Source: Pseudomonadota bacterium (GTDB taxonomy: Bacteria > Pseudomonadota > Gammaproteobacteria > Burkholderiales > Burkholderiaceae_C). From it: a stretch of DNA of 64,000 bases. Below are positions 18,724 through 27,942 of this stretch, in pieces. Within the stretch, counting starts at the first letter, position 1, and every line of letters begins with the position of its first letter. The position numbers and the translations under genes were made by a program. The stretch is from the NCBI GenBank assembly GCA_020161145.1, contig JAIUPQ010000007.1, forward strand, positions 1-64,000, in the 5' to 3' direction. The notes under the pieces were generated by a model. The model saw nothing but the letters and a program-made list of their open reading frames with translations, was not told the DNA's origin and made no database searches.

Positions 18724-19839
18724 TCAACTCGGCAACTCAAGCCCGGCCAGCACCCGCTGCATGCGCTGCTGGTAGCGGTGCCACTCCTGCAGGGCCGCCT
18801 CGGCCTCCTGGCGCAGCACCTGGGCCTCTTCCGGCCGGTCGCAACGCGCCATCACACTGCTCAGGCGGGCGCAGGCGGCGGCGTGGGTGTGGGGGTCGTC
18901 CGCCGCATCCTGGGCGGCCAGCTCTTCCTGCGCGCGGTGCGCCATGCGGCGAGCCCGGTCGATGTTGCCCAGATTGACCTCGCACCAGGCCCATACGGCC
19001 AGGTAGCGGGCAGCGATGCGGGCATGGCCTTGCTCGCGGATGGCGCTCATGTGGCGCTCCAGCAGCACGCTGGCCTCGTCCCACCGCGTCAGCACGGCCA
19101 GCAGCAAGGCCCGCATGGTGGGCACCAGCGCCGTCAGCCCCGATGAGCCGGCGCCGAAGTCGTAGTGGCCGGTGGAGTCAATCTCCATCAGCGCCCGCCG
19201 TGCCTCCTCGGGGTTGGCGTGGCCCCAGGCGTCGTCGAACGCAATGCGGCTGGCCCGCAGCGACGACATGTTGTAGAGCACCGCCGAAATCATCGAGGAA
19301 TCGTCGTCCTGCGAGGCGTGCTGGCGCGCCAGCGTGGCCCAGCGCTGGCTGGCGGCCTGGTCACCGGCATAGTCGAAGGCCACGCACAGCACCAGGGCCA
19401 GCCGCGCCCAGCTGGCGTGGTCGTCGGTACCCGCCCGCGCCAGCACCTCGCGCAACTGCTGGGCCATGCCCTCCAGATCGGAGGCGTTGAGCAGGCACTG
19501 TGCCGTCCAGGCCGCCGCCTGCATGGCCAGCACCTCATCGCCCGCCTGCTGCGCCAGGTCGCGCGCTTGCGCAAACAGCGCGCCGGCCTCGGCCGACAGC
19601 GAGGTGAAGTGCTCGATCATGCCGGTGAGAAAGACGATGCGCGCCTCCAGCAGCGGCGCTCGCAGCCGCTGCTGCTGGCTGCGCAGACCGCCCAGCGTGA
19701 AGCGGGCATCCTGGCTGCGGCCCATGCGTGCCAGGCGCACGGCCCGATCGGCCTTGGCGCATTCGCGCGCCAGTGGCGTCTCGGCCTGCGCCACGGCCGC
19801 ATCCAGACGTTGCAGCCAGCGCGGTGTGGTGACGACCAT
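18724..19839 (-). CDS. TPR-like helical protein of unknown function
   Basis: A 371-residue protein made almost wholly of alanine-rich amphipathic helices in pairs (for example LFAQARDLAQQAGDEVLAMQAA and LEGMAQQLREVLARAG). This resembles tetratricopeptide repeats or the sensory TPR region of some bacterial regulators. It has no signal peptide, membrane segment, HTH or GGDEF domain. Its ATG lies six bases after the purC stop, so it is almost certainly in the fba-purC transcript. I do not recognise the family, and its role in that operon is unknown. The gene ends directly at the intergenic repeat cluster. Confidence 0.8.
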   Translation of the reverse strand: MVVTTPRWLQRLDAAVAQAETPLARECAKADRAVRLARMGRSQDARFTLGGLRSQQQRLRAPLLEARIVFLTGMIEHFTSLSAEAGALFAQARDLAQQAGDEVLAMQAAAWTAQCLLNASDLEGMAQQLREVLARAGTDDHASWARLALVLCVAFDYAGDQAASQRWATLARQHASQDDDSSMISAVLYNMSSLRASRIAFDDAWGHANPEEARRALMEIDSTGHYDFGAGSSGLTALVPTMRALLLAVLTRWDEASVLLERHMSAIREQGHARIAARYLAVWAWCEVNLGNIDRARRMAHRAQEELAAQDAADDPHTHAAACARLSSVMARCDRPEEAQVLRQEAEAALQEWHRYQQRMQRVLAGLELPS

Positions 19840-19845
19840 GGCCTG

Positions 19846-20745
19846 TTACCCCGTCAGCCGGTTCAGCGCTTCGCGGTACTTCTCTGCGGTGCGGGCAATG
19901 ACATCCGCAGGCAGCGCGGGCGCTGGTGCGGTCTTGTTCCAGGGCCGGCCATCGACCTGGGCCTGCTCCAGCCAGTCGCGCACGAACTGCTTGTCGTAGC
20001 TGGGTGGGTTGCGGCCCTCGGCGTAGCTCTCGACGGGCCAGTAGCGCGAGGAGTCGGGCGTCAGCACCTCGTCCATCAGCGTCAGCGTGCCCTGCTCGTC
20101 CAGGCCGAACTCGAACTTGGTGTCGGCAATGATGATGCCTTTGGTCAGGGCGTAATCGGCGGCGCGGCGGTACAGCGTGATGGCCGCATCGCGCACCTGG
20201 GCGGCCAGATCCGCGCCGATGAGTTCGGCCATGCGCTCGAATGAGATGTTCTCGTCGTGCGCACCCATTTCGGCCTTGGTGGCGGGTGTGAAGATGGGCT
20301 GGTCCAGCCTGCTGGCATTCTTGAGGCCGGCCGGCAGCGCCACGCCGCAGACACGGCCGCTGGCCTGGTATTCAGCCCAGCCACTGCCCGCCAGGTAGCC
20401 GCGCACCACGGCCTCGACGGGCAGCGGCTTGAGGCGCTTGACCAGCATGGCCCGGCCGCGCACCTGCTCGGCCTCGGCGGCGCTCACCACCGACAGCGGG
20501 TCGGCCCCGGTCAGGTGGTTGGGCACGATGCCGGCCAGCTTGTCGAACCAGAACAAGGCCATCTGCGTCAGCAGCGCGCCTTTGCCAGGGATGGGCTCGC
20601 CCATGATGACGTCGAACGCCGAGAGGCGGTCGGAGGCGATCATCAGGATGCGGTCGTCGCCCACGGCGTAGTTGTCACGCACCTTGCCGCGCGCCAGCAG
20701 CGGCAGCGATTGCAGGCGGCTTTCCAGCAGCGCAGATCCAGGCAT
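19846..20745 (-). CDS. purC: SAICAR synthase
   Basis: A 299-residue enzyme that joins CAIR and aspartate with ATP to give SAICAR, the step after PurE. Motifs include [30 protein letters not shown] (ATP site), [52 protein letters not shown] and [13 protein letters not shown]. The longer form (about 300 residues) is usual in betaproteobacteria. It starts four bases after the fba stop, so fba, purC and the TPR gene read as one operon. In many relatives, by my recollection, purE-purK follow purC directly; here they lie beyond 18475. Confidence 0.97.
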   Translation of the reverse strand: MPGSALLESRLQSLPLLARGKVRDNYAVGDDRILMIASDRLSAFDVIMGEPIPGKGALLTQMALFWFDKLAGIVPNHLTGADPLSVVSAAEAEQVRGRAMLVKRLKPLPVEAVVRGYLAGSGWAEYQASGRVCGVALPAGLKNASRLDQPIFTPATKAEMGAHDENISFERMAELIGADLAAQVRDAAITLYRRAADYALTKGIIIADTKFEFGLDEQGTLTLMDEVLTPDSSRYWPVESYAEGRNPPSYDKQFVRDWLEQAQVDGRPWNKTAPAPALPADVIARTAEKYREALNRLTG

Positions 20746-20748
20746 GAC

Positions 20749-21813
20749 TCAGTTCACCCGCTGGGCCAGCTTGCCGGCGGCGTAGTCGGCGGCCATCTGC
20801 GACAGCGCAATGGGCTTGATCTTGGCGGCCTGGCCCTCGCAGCCAAACTCCATGTAACGCTGCTTGCACACCTGCATGGCGGCCTCGCGGGCGGGTTTCA
20901 TCCACTCGCGCATGTCGAACTTGCTGGGGTTCTCGGCCATGAATTTGCGCGCCGCGCCGGTCATGGCCATGCGGATGTCGGTGTCGATGTTGATCTTGCG
21001 CACGCCGTGCTTGATGGCCTCCTGGATCTCGGTCACCGGCACGCCGTAGGTCTGCTTCATCTGGCCGCCAAACTGGTTGATGAGGGCCAGCAAATCCTGC
21101 GGCACGCTGGACGAGCCGTGCATCACCAGGTGGGTGTTGGGAATGCGGGCGTGGATTTCCTTGACGCGCGAAATGGCCAGCACGTCGCCTGTGGGCGGAC
21201 GGGTGAATTTGTAGGCGCCGTGGCTGGTGCCAATGGCAATGGCCAGCGCATCGAGCTGCGTGGCCTTGACGAACTGGGCCGCCTCTTCGGGGTCGGTCAG
21301 CATCTGGCTGTGGTCCAGCTTGCCCACGGCGCCAATGCCGTCTTCCTCGCCGGCCTCGCCGGTCTCCAGGCTGCCCAGGCAGCCCAGCTCCCCTTCGACG
21401 GTGGCGCCCACTTTGTGTGCCAGCGCCACGACCTGCTGGGTGACGTCCACGTTGTACTCGAAGCTGGCCGGGGTCTTGCCGTCGTCGCGCAGCGAGCCGT
21501 CCATCATCACCGAGCCAAAGCCCAGGTTGATGGCGCCCTGGCAGATGGCGGGGCTGGTGCCGTGGTCCTGGTGCATGACCAGCGGGATGTGCGGATAGGC
21601 CTCGACGGCGGCCTGGATCAGGTGCTTGATGAAGCTCTCGCCCGCGTACTTGCGCGCACCAGCCGATGCCTGCAGGATGACCGGCGCACCGACGGCGTCG
21701 GCGGCAGCCATCACGGCCTGCACCTGCTCGAGGTTGTTGACGTTGAACGCCGGGATGCCGTAGCCGTTTTCAGCTGCATGATCGAGCAGCTGACGCATTG
21801 AAACCAGAGCCAT
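20749..21813 (-). CDS. fba: Class II fructose-bisphosphate aldolase
   Basis: A 354-residue zinc aldolase that reversibly splits fructose 1,6-bisphosphate into DHAP and glyceraldehyde 3-phosphate. MHQDHG carries the zinc-binding His, and [37 protein letters not shown] and [11 protein letters not shown] are the class II, Calvin-cycle-type (B) signatures. An AAAGG ribosome-binding site lies about nine bases before the ATG. The gene leads the fba-purC-TPR operon. A strong hairpin sits in its upstream region at 21849-21873. Confidence 0.97.
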   Translation of the reverse strand: MALVSMRQLLDHAAENGYGIPAFNVNNLEQVQAVMAAADAVGAPVILQASAGARKYAGESFIKHLIQAAVEAYPHIPLVMHQDHGTSPAICQGAINLGFGSVMMDGSLRDDGKTPASFEYNVDVTQQVVALAHKVGATVEGELGCLGSLETGEAGEEDGIGAVGKLDHSQMLTDPEEAAQFVKATQLDALAIAIGTSHGAYKFTRPPTGDVLAISRVKEIHARIPNTHLVMHGSSSVPQDLLALINQFGGQMKQTYGVPVTEIQEAIKHGVRKINIDTDIRMAMTGAARKFMAENPSKFDMREWMKPAREAAMQVCKQRYMEFGCEGQAAKIKPIALSQMAADYAAGKLAQRVN

Positions 21814-21848
21814 GGGATTGCCTTTTCAAGTCAGGGAAAAGCGAACGC

Positions 21849-21873
21849 GCTGCCCACCGAAGCGGCGGGCAGC
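21849..21873 (-). terminator. Strong hairpin between the S9 peptidase gene and fba
   Basis: GCTGCCC pairs with GGGCAGC, and CCG with CGG inside, around an AAG loop. On the minus strand it is followed by a loosely T-rich GTTCGCTTTTCC. It lies 36 bases after the peptidase stop and 36 bases before the fba start. A rho-independent terminator for the peptidase gene is the simplest reading; a 5' leader structure of fba is the alternative. Confidence 0.6.
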
Positions 21874-21908
21874 GGCCTCAACACCTGATTCTACGAGGCA
21901 CGCCCTGC

Positions 21909-23936
21909 TCAGGGCTTGGTGGCCAACCCTGGCACGTGCTCGGCGCCCGTCACCACCTTGGCGCTGGACTGGCCCAGCGCCTCGCCGACGGGCTCGACCC
22001 GGCCGCCCAGACACTGGCCCAGAAAGGACTCAGCCACGGCGTTGAAGGCGATGTTGTTGGGCGGCTTGGCAAAGCCGTGGCCCTCGTCGGGGAAGAGCAC
22101 ATAGGTCACCGGAATCTTGTGCTGGTGCATGGCCTGCACGATCTGGTCGGACTCGGCCTGCTTGACGCGCGGATCGTTGGCGCCCTGGCCGATCAGCAGC
22201 GGCCGGCGGATGTCGCCCGCCTTGTACAGCGGCGAGGCGGCCTTGAGCAGCGCCAGGCCTTCGGGGGTACCCGGGTCGCCCATGCGGGCGTAGAACTGCT
22301 TGCGGCCAGCCTCCCAGTAGGGCGGAATGGAGGCCAACAGGGTCTCCAGGTTCGAGGGGCCGACGATGTCCACGCCGCAGGCGAAGGTGGTGGGCGTGAA
22401 GGCCAGGCCTGCCAGCGTGGCGTAGCCGCCGTAGCTGCCGCCCATGATGGCGACCTTGTCGGGGGTGGTGGCGCCTTGCTGGACGGCCCACTGCACCGCG
22501 TCGAGCAAGTCGGTGTGCATGGCCTTGCCCCATTGCAGATTGCCGGCGTTGAGAAAGCGCTTGCCAAAGCCGGTGGAGGCGCGGAAGTTGACCGACAGCA
22601 CCGCATAGCCCCGGTTGGCCAGCCACTGGTGGTAGGCGCTGTAGCCGTAGTCGTTGCGCGCCCACGGGCCGCCGTGCACCAGCAGCACCATGGGCGAGGC
22701 CCGCTCGGGCTTGCCGTCACCGTTGTCGTCGGCACCCTTGGGCAGCGTCAGGTAGCTGGGCAGCGTCAGGCCGTCGCGGGCCTTGATTTCCACCGGGTGC
22801 ATGGCCACCAGCGGCGCGCCTTGCAGTGCCGGGCGGCTGACGTAGAGCGGGGTCAGTTTGCGGGCCTTGCGATCGAACAAGTGGGTGCTGGCCGGGGCCG
22901 AGACGGGGTCGAACACCACCAGCCACTTGTCGTCGGCCTCGGTGCGGCCGGTGATGTTCACGTCGCCCGAGCCCAACTGGCGCTGCAGCCAGGCGTAGTC
23001 GGCACCCATGGCGGCCGAGGTGAAACGCCACTCATTGGTCAGGTAGTTGACCGAGAAGGCCTCGATCTCGCCCGTGACCGGGTGGCGCAGGGTCTCGCCC
23101 ATGTCGGCCCGCTTGTCCTCGGCCAGCAGCGTCATCTTGCCGCTGGCCACGTCCTGGGCGTAGATGGCGGCGGTGTCGCGGCCGCGCGTGTCGGTCCAGT
23201 ACAGCAGCCGGCCGTCGGCGGTGTAACCAATGGGGCCGGTCTCCGAGTCCTCCAGCGTGGTGGACAGCAGCGGTTTATCCTCGATGGTGGTGCCCTTGAC
23301 CTTGAAGTAGTCGATGCCACCCGTCGCATTGGGGCGCATGGCCATGCGCACCTGCAGGTCGTCGTCGGCGATGAAACCGGCAACGCCGTCGGCCCGGATG
23401 ACCTCGGTGAGCTTGCCGCTGGCCACATCGAGCCGGTAGACGTCGTGCCAGCGGGGGTCGCGCTGGTTGAGCCCGATCAGCGCCTCGCCCTTGTGGCGGG
23501 TGGAAGTGCCGATCAGGCGCACCCGCACCTTGTCCATGGGCGTGAGGTCGCGGATGCGGCCGTCCTTCATGCTCACACCATAGAGGCGGAAGTTCTCGTC
23601 CCCGCCCTGGTCTTGCACGTACAGCAGATGCTGGCTGTCGCCCGACCAGTAGTACATGCGGATCGGGCGATCGGTGGCGGCGGTCATGGCGCGGGCCTGG
23701 TCCGGCTTGTCCACCGGCGCCACCCAGACGTTCATCACGCCTTTGAGCGGCGCCGTCCACGACAGCCACTGGCCATCGGGGCTGATCTGGGCGCCCGCCT
23801 TCTGCGGGTTGCCAAACAGGTCGGCGCGCGGAATCAGCGGCACGCTGGCGGCGGGCGCGACGGTCGGCGCGGCGGTCGCCAGCATGGCGGCCAGTGCAAG
23901 GGCGGTCAAGCCGCCGAGCTGGAAGATGCGGGTCAT
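21909..23936 (-). CDS. S9 family prolyl-oligopeptidase-like peptidase, secreted
   Basis: A 675-residue periplasmic or secreted serine peptidase. A signal peptide (about 1-29) precedes an N-terminal seven-bladed propeller region with repeated [24 protein letters not shown] and [16 protein letters not shown]-type blades. The C-terminal alpha/beta-hydrolase domain (from about residue 400) has [12 protein letters not shown] with nucleophile Ser501 and PDEGHGF with His620. The arrangement is that of dipeptidyl aminopeptidase/acylaminoacyl-peptidase-like S9 enzymes, which trim short peptides. It stands alone between pyk and fba on the same strand. Substrate preference is not predictable here. Confidence 0.92.
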   Translation of the reverse strand: MTRIFQLGGLTALALAAMLATAAPTVAPAASVPLIPRADLFGNPQKAGAQISPDGQWLSWTAPLKGVMNVWVAPVDKPDQARAMTAATDRPIRMYYWSGDSQHLLYVQDQGGDENFRLYGVSMKDGRIRDLTPMDKVRVRLIGTSTRHKGEALIGLNQRDPRWHDVYRLDVASGKLTEVIRADGVAGFIADDDLQVRMAMRPNATGGIDYFKVKGTTIEDKPLLSTTLEDSETGPIGYTADGRLLYWTDTRGRDTAAIYAQDVASGKMTLLAEDKRADMGETLRHPVTGEIEAFSVNYLTNEWRFTSAAMGADYAWLQRQLGSGDVNITGRTEADDKWLVVFDPVSAPASTHLFDRKARKLTPLYVSRPALQGAPLVAMHPVEIKARDGLTLPSYLTLPKGADDNGDGKPERASPMVLLVHGGPWARNDYGYSAYHQWLANRGYAVLSVNFRASTGFGKRFLNAGNLQWGKAMHTDLLDAVQWAVQQGATTPDKVAIMGGSYGGYATLAGLAFTPTTFACGVDIVGPSNLETLLASIPPYWEAGRKQFYARMGDPGTPEGLALLKAASPLYKAGDIRRPLLIGQGANDPRVKQAESDQIVQAMHQHKIPVTYVLFPDEGHGFAKPPNNIAFNAVAESFLGQCLGGRVEPVGEALGQSSAKVVTGAEHVPGLATKP

Positions 23937-24059
23937 CGGTGAGTCTCCAATCCGGTGCAGGAAGCGCTCAGCCTAACCAATGGGCCCGCGCCTTGCGAGC
24001 CCGCTGTGATGAACGGTCGAATGCAGGCAACCAACCGACGGGAGCCGACTTGGGCGGCG

Positions 24060-25490
24060 CTACCCCACCTGCCCCACCTTGAGCATGTTGGTGCCGCCCG
24101 GGTAACCCATGGGCTCGCCGCAGGTGATGGCATAGGTGTCGCCGGGGCGCAGCACACCGGCCGACACCAGCAGCCGCTCGGCCTCGGCCAGCGCTGCATC
24201 GCGGTCGGAGAACTTGGCGATGCGCAGCGGCCGTACGTTGCGATAGAGCGCCATGCGGGCTTCAGTGGTTGCGCTGGTGGTCAGCGCATAAATGGGCACG
24301 CGGATGTTGTAGCGGCTCATCCACAGCGCCGTGGAGCCGCTCTCGGTCAACGCCACGATGGCCTTGCAGCCCTGGTGGTGGGCGGTGAAGAGCGCCGCCA
24401 TGGCAATGCTCTGGTCGATGCGCGCAAACTTCTTGTTGGTGAAGTCGGCGTCCAGCCGCACCTCGGCGGCCTGCTCGGCCTCCAGGGCGATGGCGGCCAT
24501 GGCCTCCACCGTCTGCACCGGGTATTTGCCGGCGGCGGTCTCGGCGCTGAGCATGACGGCGTCGGTGCCGTCCAGCACGGCGTTGGCCACGTCGGACACC
24601 TCGGCGCGCGTGGGCACCGGATTGACGATCATGGACTCCATCATCTGCGTGGCGGTGATGACGACCTTGTCCATCTCGCGGGCCACGCGGATCATGCGCT
24701 TTTGCAGCGCCGGCACCGCCGCGTTGCCAACCTCCACGGCCAGATCGCCACGCGCCACCATGATGCCGTCGCTGGCCTTCAGGATGGCTTCGAGCTGCGG
24801 GATGGCTTCGCTGCGCTCGATCTTGGCGATCAGCGCCGGCTTGTGCCGCAGCGCCTCACCGGCCACGTTGGCCAGTTGGCGCGCCAGCTCCATGTCGGTG
24901 GCGCTCTTGGGAAAGCTCACCGCCAGGTAGTCGCAGCGGAAGCTCATGGCGGTGCGGATGTCCTCCATGTCCTTGCCGGTCAGCGCCGGCGCCGTCAGGC
25001 CGCCGCCCAGCTTGTTGATGCCTTTGTTGTTGGACAGCTCACCGCCCACCTGCACGGTGGTGTGCACGGCCTCGCCGCGCACGTCGTCCACCTTCAGCAC
25101 GATGAGGCCGTCGTTGAGCAGCAGCGTGTCCCCGGCCCGCACGTCGCGCGCCAACTCCTTGTAGTCCAGCCCCACGCCGGCGCCGTCGCCGGGCGTTGCC
25201 CGCGCGGCGTCCAGCACGAAGGGTTGGCCGACCTCGAGCTGGACCTTGCCGTCGGCAAAGCGGCCGACACGGATCTTGGGGCCTTGCAGGTCGGCCATCA
25301 AGGCCACCGTCTTGCCCACCTTGGCGGCCAGGGCACGCACCGTCTCGGCGCGGCGGATGTGGTCTTCGGCACTGCCATGGCTGAAGTTCAGCCGCACCAC
25401 GTCGACGCCCGCGCGCAGCAGGCGCTCCAGCACCTCATCCTCGTTGCAGGCCGGCCCCAGCGTGGCGACGATTTTGGTGGCGCGGCTCAT
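24060..25490 (-). CDS. pyk: Pyruvate kinase
   Basis: A 476-residue glycolytic enzyme that makes pyruvate and ATP from phosphoenolpyruvate and ADP. It shows TKIVATLGPA, RLNFSHGS, ADLQGPKIRVG, the signature IAKIERSEAI with the catalytic Lys, MVARGDLAVEVG, ATQMMESMIVNPVPTRAEVSDVANAVLDGTDAVMLSAETA, and a C-terminal allosteric domain (QGCKAIVALTESGSTALWMSRY). The ATG overlaps the stop of the upstream DsbA-like gene (TGATG), so the two are co-translated. Confidence 0.97.
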   Translation of the reverse strand: MSRATKIVATLGPACNEDEVLERLLRAGVDVVRLNFSHGSAEDHIRRAETVRALAAKVGKTVALMADLQGPKIRVGRFADGKVQLEVGQPFVLDAARATPGDGAGVGLDYKELARDVRAGDTLLLNDGLIVLKVDDVRGEAVHTTVQVGGELSNNKGINKLGGGLTAPALTGKDMEDIRTAMSFRCDYLAVSFPKSATDMELARQLANVAGEALRHKPALIAKIERSEAIPQLEAILKASDGIMVARGDLAVEVGNAAVPALQKRMIRVAREMDKVVITATQMMESMIVNPVPTRAEVSDVANAVLDGTDAVMLSAETAAGKYPVQTVEAMAAIALEAEQAAEVRLDADFTNKKFARIDQSIAMAALFTAHHQGCKAIVALTESGSTALWMSRYNIRVPIYALTTSATTEARMALYRNVRPLRIAKFSDRDAALAEAERLLVSAGVLRPGDTYAITCGEPMGYPGGTNMLKVGQVG

Positions 25491-26101
25491 CAGAACGGCC
25501 CTTCAGTCAGCCAGCGCTCCATCTGCGCCTTGCGGTCGTTGCCCCAGAAGGGCTCGCCATCAATGATGAAATAGGGAGCGCCAAAGACGCCGCACTTGAC
25601 CGCATCGTCGTTGGCCTGGCGCAATCGGTCCTTCCAGCGCGGCTCATTCCAGGCCGCCTCGGCGGCATCGGCGTCCAGCCCGGCCTCGACGACCAGCGCG
25701 CGCAGCACGCCGGCATCCTTGAGGTTTTCGCCGCGCGTGAAGTAGGCCCGCATGGCCGTGCGCGCCCACTGGGCCGCACGCGTCTGGCCCTGGTCGGCGT
25801 CCAGCCACCAGAACACGCGCGCCGCGTTCTGGGTGGGCAGCGGAAATGCCTCGGGGAAGGTAAAGGGCACGCGCTCGAAGCGTGCCGAGCGCAGGATGTC
25901 GCGCCGCGCGTACTCGCCCTTGATGGGGTAGCTGACCAGCGGCTTGAGATCGGCCTGCGGAAAAATGGCCCCCAGCAGCACCGCGTGGCGCTGCACGGTG
26001 CGGCCGTGGCGGGCCGCCAGCGCGTCTATCCATTCGTTGGCGATATAGGCGTAGGGCGACGAGAAGTCGAACCAGAACTCAATGGGTTTGGGGGCATTCA
26101 T
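25490..26101 (-). CDS. DsbA-fold 2-hydroxychromene-2-carboxylate isomerase-like protein
   Basis: A 203-residue cytoplasmic thioredoxin-fold protein of the kappa-class GST/DsbA family. It begins FWFDFSSPYAYIANEWID, where SSPY(A)Y replaces the CxxC of DsbA and supplies the active-site Ser for glutathione chemistry. It contains a long helical insert and ends GVFGAPYFIIDGEPFWGNDR, with the cis-Pro of GAPYF. Family members isomerise 2-hydroxychromene-2-carboxylate in naphthalene breakdown, but most chromosomal copies have no known substrate, and no aromatic pathway is nearby. The ATG at 26101 is preferred over an upstream in-frame start at 26125 because family proteins begin close to the IEFWFDF strand. 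Confidence 0.85.
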   Translation of the reverse strand: MNAPKPIEFWFDFSSPYAYIANEWIDALAARHGRTVQRHAVLLGAIFPQADLKPLVSYPIKGEYARRDILRSARFERVPFTFPEAFPLPTQNAARVFWWLDADQGQTRAAQWARTAMRAYFTRGENLKDAGVLRALVVEAGLDADAAEAAWNEPRWKDRLRQANDDAVKCGVFGAPYFIIDGEPFWGNDRKAQMERWLTEGPF

Positions 26102-26183
26102 CCGCTCACGATACACCGTCATCATCAGCGTAACGATGTGTGCACGGCATCACATCGAACCCGCCCATTAGGGCATGCCCCCC

Positions 26184-26212
26184 TGGAACGCGACCGGGCC
26201 GGCGCCTATGAT
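26184..26212 (+). promoter_or_regulatory. Candidate sigma-70 promoter for the CsgG-like lipoprotein gene
   Basis: TATGAT at 26207-26212 is close to the consensus -10 box. A weak TGGAAC lies 17 bases upstream as a possible -35. It would place transcription start about 60 bases before the ATG at 26281, in the divergent gap shared with the isomerase gene. Confidence 0.35.
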
Positions 26213-26280
26213 CCATTGCTTACATCTTTGCGGCCGCCTGGGCAGCCGTTTGTTTGGCCTTGATGGGAGAGGAGAACATC

Positions 26281-27333
26281 ATGTACACCTACCGTTTGAC
26301 CCTGCTGGCAGGCGCTTGTGCGGCGCTGCTGTTGACCGGCTGCGAGACCACCAGCATGAAAATGGGCAGCGCCGACGCCAAGACCGTCGCCACCGGCGGC
26401 GCCGCTGGCGGCACCGCGGCGGGCGAGAACTCACAGCTTGAGAAGTGCGCCGCGTCGCTGGGCACGGTCTCGCTGGTCGAAAACCAGAATGCCGGCTGGT
26501 ACACCATCCTGCGCAACGAATACAAGCTGCCGCCCACCTCCAACCTGCTGCGCCTGATGATTCAACAGTCCAACTGCTTCATCATCGTCGAGCGCAGCGC
26601 CGCCGGCATGCAGGCCATGGAGCGCGAACGCGCGCTGATGCAGTCGGGCGAAATGCGCCAGGGCAGCAACTTCGGCAAGGGCCAGGTGGTGTCGTCTGAC
26701 TACGGCATGTCGCCCGAGATCATCTTCAGCGAGGACAACACGGGCGGTGCGGCGGCCTCGCTGGGCGGCCTGTTCGGCAGCGTGGGCGCCACGGTCGGCA
26801 GGGTGGCGGCCGAGACCAAGACGCGCGAGGCCTCCACCATGCTGACGCTGGTGGACAACCGCTCGGGCGTCCAGGTGGCCGCCTCCGAAGGTAGCGCCTC
26901 CAAGACGGATTGGGGTGGCTTCGGCAAGCTGCTCGGCAGCAGCGCGAGCGGCAGCATCGGCGGCTACCAGAACACGCCGCAGGGCAAGGTCATCGCCGCC
27001 GCCTTCATGGACGCCTACAACCAGATGGTGCGGGCGCTGCGCAACTACAAGGCGCAAACGGTGCAGGGCCAGGGCCTGGGCGGCGGCGGCCGGCTGGGCG
27101 TGGATGGCGGCGCGGCGCCGTCGCAAACGTCGGCGCCCGGCGCCGCGCCCGCCCGCATGATGTCGGTGCGCGACGCGCAGGCCCGGCTCAACGCGCTGGG
27201 CTACAACGTGGGCACCCCCGACGGCGCCGCCGGCCCGCGCACCCAGAACGCGCTGCGCAGCTTCCAGCAGTCGCGCGGCCTGCCCGCCACGGGGCGCCTG
27301 GACGCGGCCACCTCGCAGGCGCTGTCGCAGTAA
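26281..27333 (+). CDS. CsgG/HfaB-like outer-membrane lipoprotein with peptidoglycan-binding domain
   Basis: A 350-residue lipoprotein. The start is the ATG after GGAGAGGAG; an earlier in-frame ATG lies before that site. The signal peptide ends LLLTGC (lipobox). Residues about 55-265 resemble the CsgG family (LLRLMIQQSNCFIIVERSAAG, GMSPEIIFSEDN, TREASTMLTLVDNRSGVQVAASEG, AAFMDAYNQMVRALRN). A low-complexity Gly/Ala/Pro linker follows. The last 65 residues are a PG_binding_1 domain (VRDAQARLNALGYNVGTPDGAAGPRTQNALRSFQQ). CsgG forms the curli secretion pore, but no csgA, csgB, csgE or csgF is nearby. A wall-anchored envelope role is inferred. Confidence 0.82.
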   Translation: MYTYRLTLLAGACAALLLTGCETTSMKMGSADAKTVATGGAAGGTAAGENSQLEKCAASLGTVSLVENQNAGWYTILRNEYKLPPTSNLLRLMIQQSNCFIIVERSAAGMQAMERERALMQSGEMRQGSNFGKGQVVSSDYGMSPEIIFSEDNTGGAAASLGGLFGSVGATVGRVAAETKTREASTMLTLVDNRSGVQVAASEGSASKTDWGGFGKLLGSSASGSIGGYQNTPQGKVIAAAFMDAYNQMVRALRNYKAQTVQGQGLGGGGRLGVDGGAAPSQTSAPGAAPARMMSVRDAQARLNALGYNVGTPDGAAGPRTQNALRSFQQSRGLPATGRLDAATSQALSQ

Positions 27334-27352
27334 CGGCCCGCCCGCCTCCTTC

Positions 27353-27378
27353 GCAAGCGGCCTACGGGCCGCTTTTGC
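27353..27378. terminator. Bidirectional rho-independent terminator
   Basis: AAGCGGCC (27355-27362) pairs with GGCCGCTT (27367-27374) around TACG. It has a T run on the plus side and an A pair on the other. It lies between the convergent lipoprotein and ubiC genes and overlaps the ubiC stop codon. Confidence 0.75.
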
Positions 27379-27940
27379 GTGGCTGCCACACCAGATGGCT
27401 GTGCCAGCCCACCCCCAGCGCCGCCGGCCAGGCCTGCAGCGCCTGCGGCGCAAAGTACTCGCTGACGATCAGCGGCTCATCCGCACGCCAGAACACCGAA
27501 TGGCGCCGCCATACGCCCCGGGGCGGCACCTCGCCGGCCGCCTGCCAGACCCGCGCCATCTGCCGCGCCTCGGCGTGGCGCGGCGGCAACCAGGCCACGG
27601 CCAGCGCGCTGCGGCGCACATCGGCGCGCGAAAACAGCACATCGGCCAGCGGTCGCGTGCCCAGGCCGCGAATGGCCTGCCAGGGGCCATGGGCGGCACT
27701 CAGGCGCACGGCCGAGCGAGCGAACACCATGGGCTGGCCGGCGCCGGTCAGCAGCACCCAGCGGCCGTGTACGCGCACCTGGCCCAACACGGCGCGCTCA
27801 TGCGGCGTGGCGGCGGTCACGCCCTGGTGCAGGCGCTGCACCGCCAGCGGCGGGCGTGCCCGCTGCAGCCGGGCCGACAGCGAGCCCGTGGCGCTCAGCC
27901 AGGCGGCATCATGGCCCCGGCAGGGATGGCGGGGCCGCAC
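27362..27940 (-). CDS. ubiC: Chorismate lyase
   Basis: A predicted 192-residue UbiC, which cleaves chorismate to 4-hydroxybenzoate and pyruvate for ubiquinone. Family landmarks are WLSATGSLSARLQ near the N-terminus, HERAVLGQVRVHGRWVLLTGAGQPMVFARSAV, GLGTRPLADVLFSR, RRSALA and RRHSVFWRADEPLIVSEYFAP. No ATG lies near the expected N-terminus. A GTG at 27940, two bases after the acyl-CoA dehydrogenase stop, gives the usual length, with about 14 residues before WLSATGSL. Its position downstream of a dehydrogenase gene is not the classic ubiC-ubiA pair. Confidence 0.88.
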   Translation of the reverse strand: MRPRHPCRGHDAAWLSATGSLSARLQRARPPLAVQRLHQGVTAATPHERAVLGQVRVHGRWVLLTGAGQPMVFARSAVRLSAAHGPWQAIRGLGTRPLADVLFSRADVRRSALAVAWLPPRHAEARQMARVWQAAGEVPPRGVWRRHSVFWRADEPLIVSEYFAPQALQAWPAALGVGWHSHLVWQPRKSGP

Positions 27941-27942
27941 GG

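Noticed and set aside
23937-24059. Gap between the S9 peptidase and pyk searched for an RNA or small gene
   Set aside because: No hairpin with T tract, no tRNA-like fold and no ORF with a ribosome-binding site were seen.
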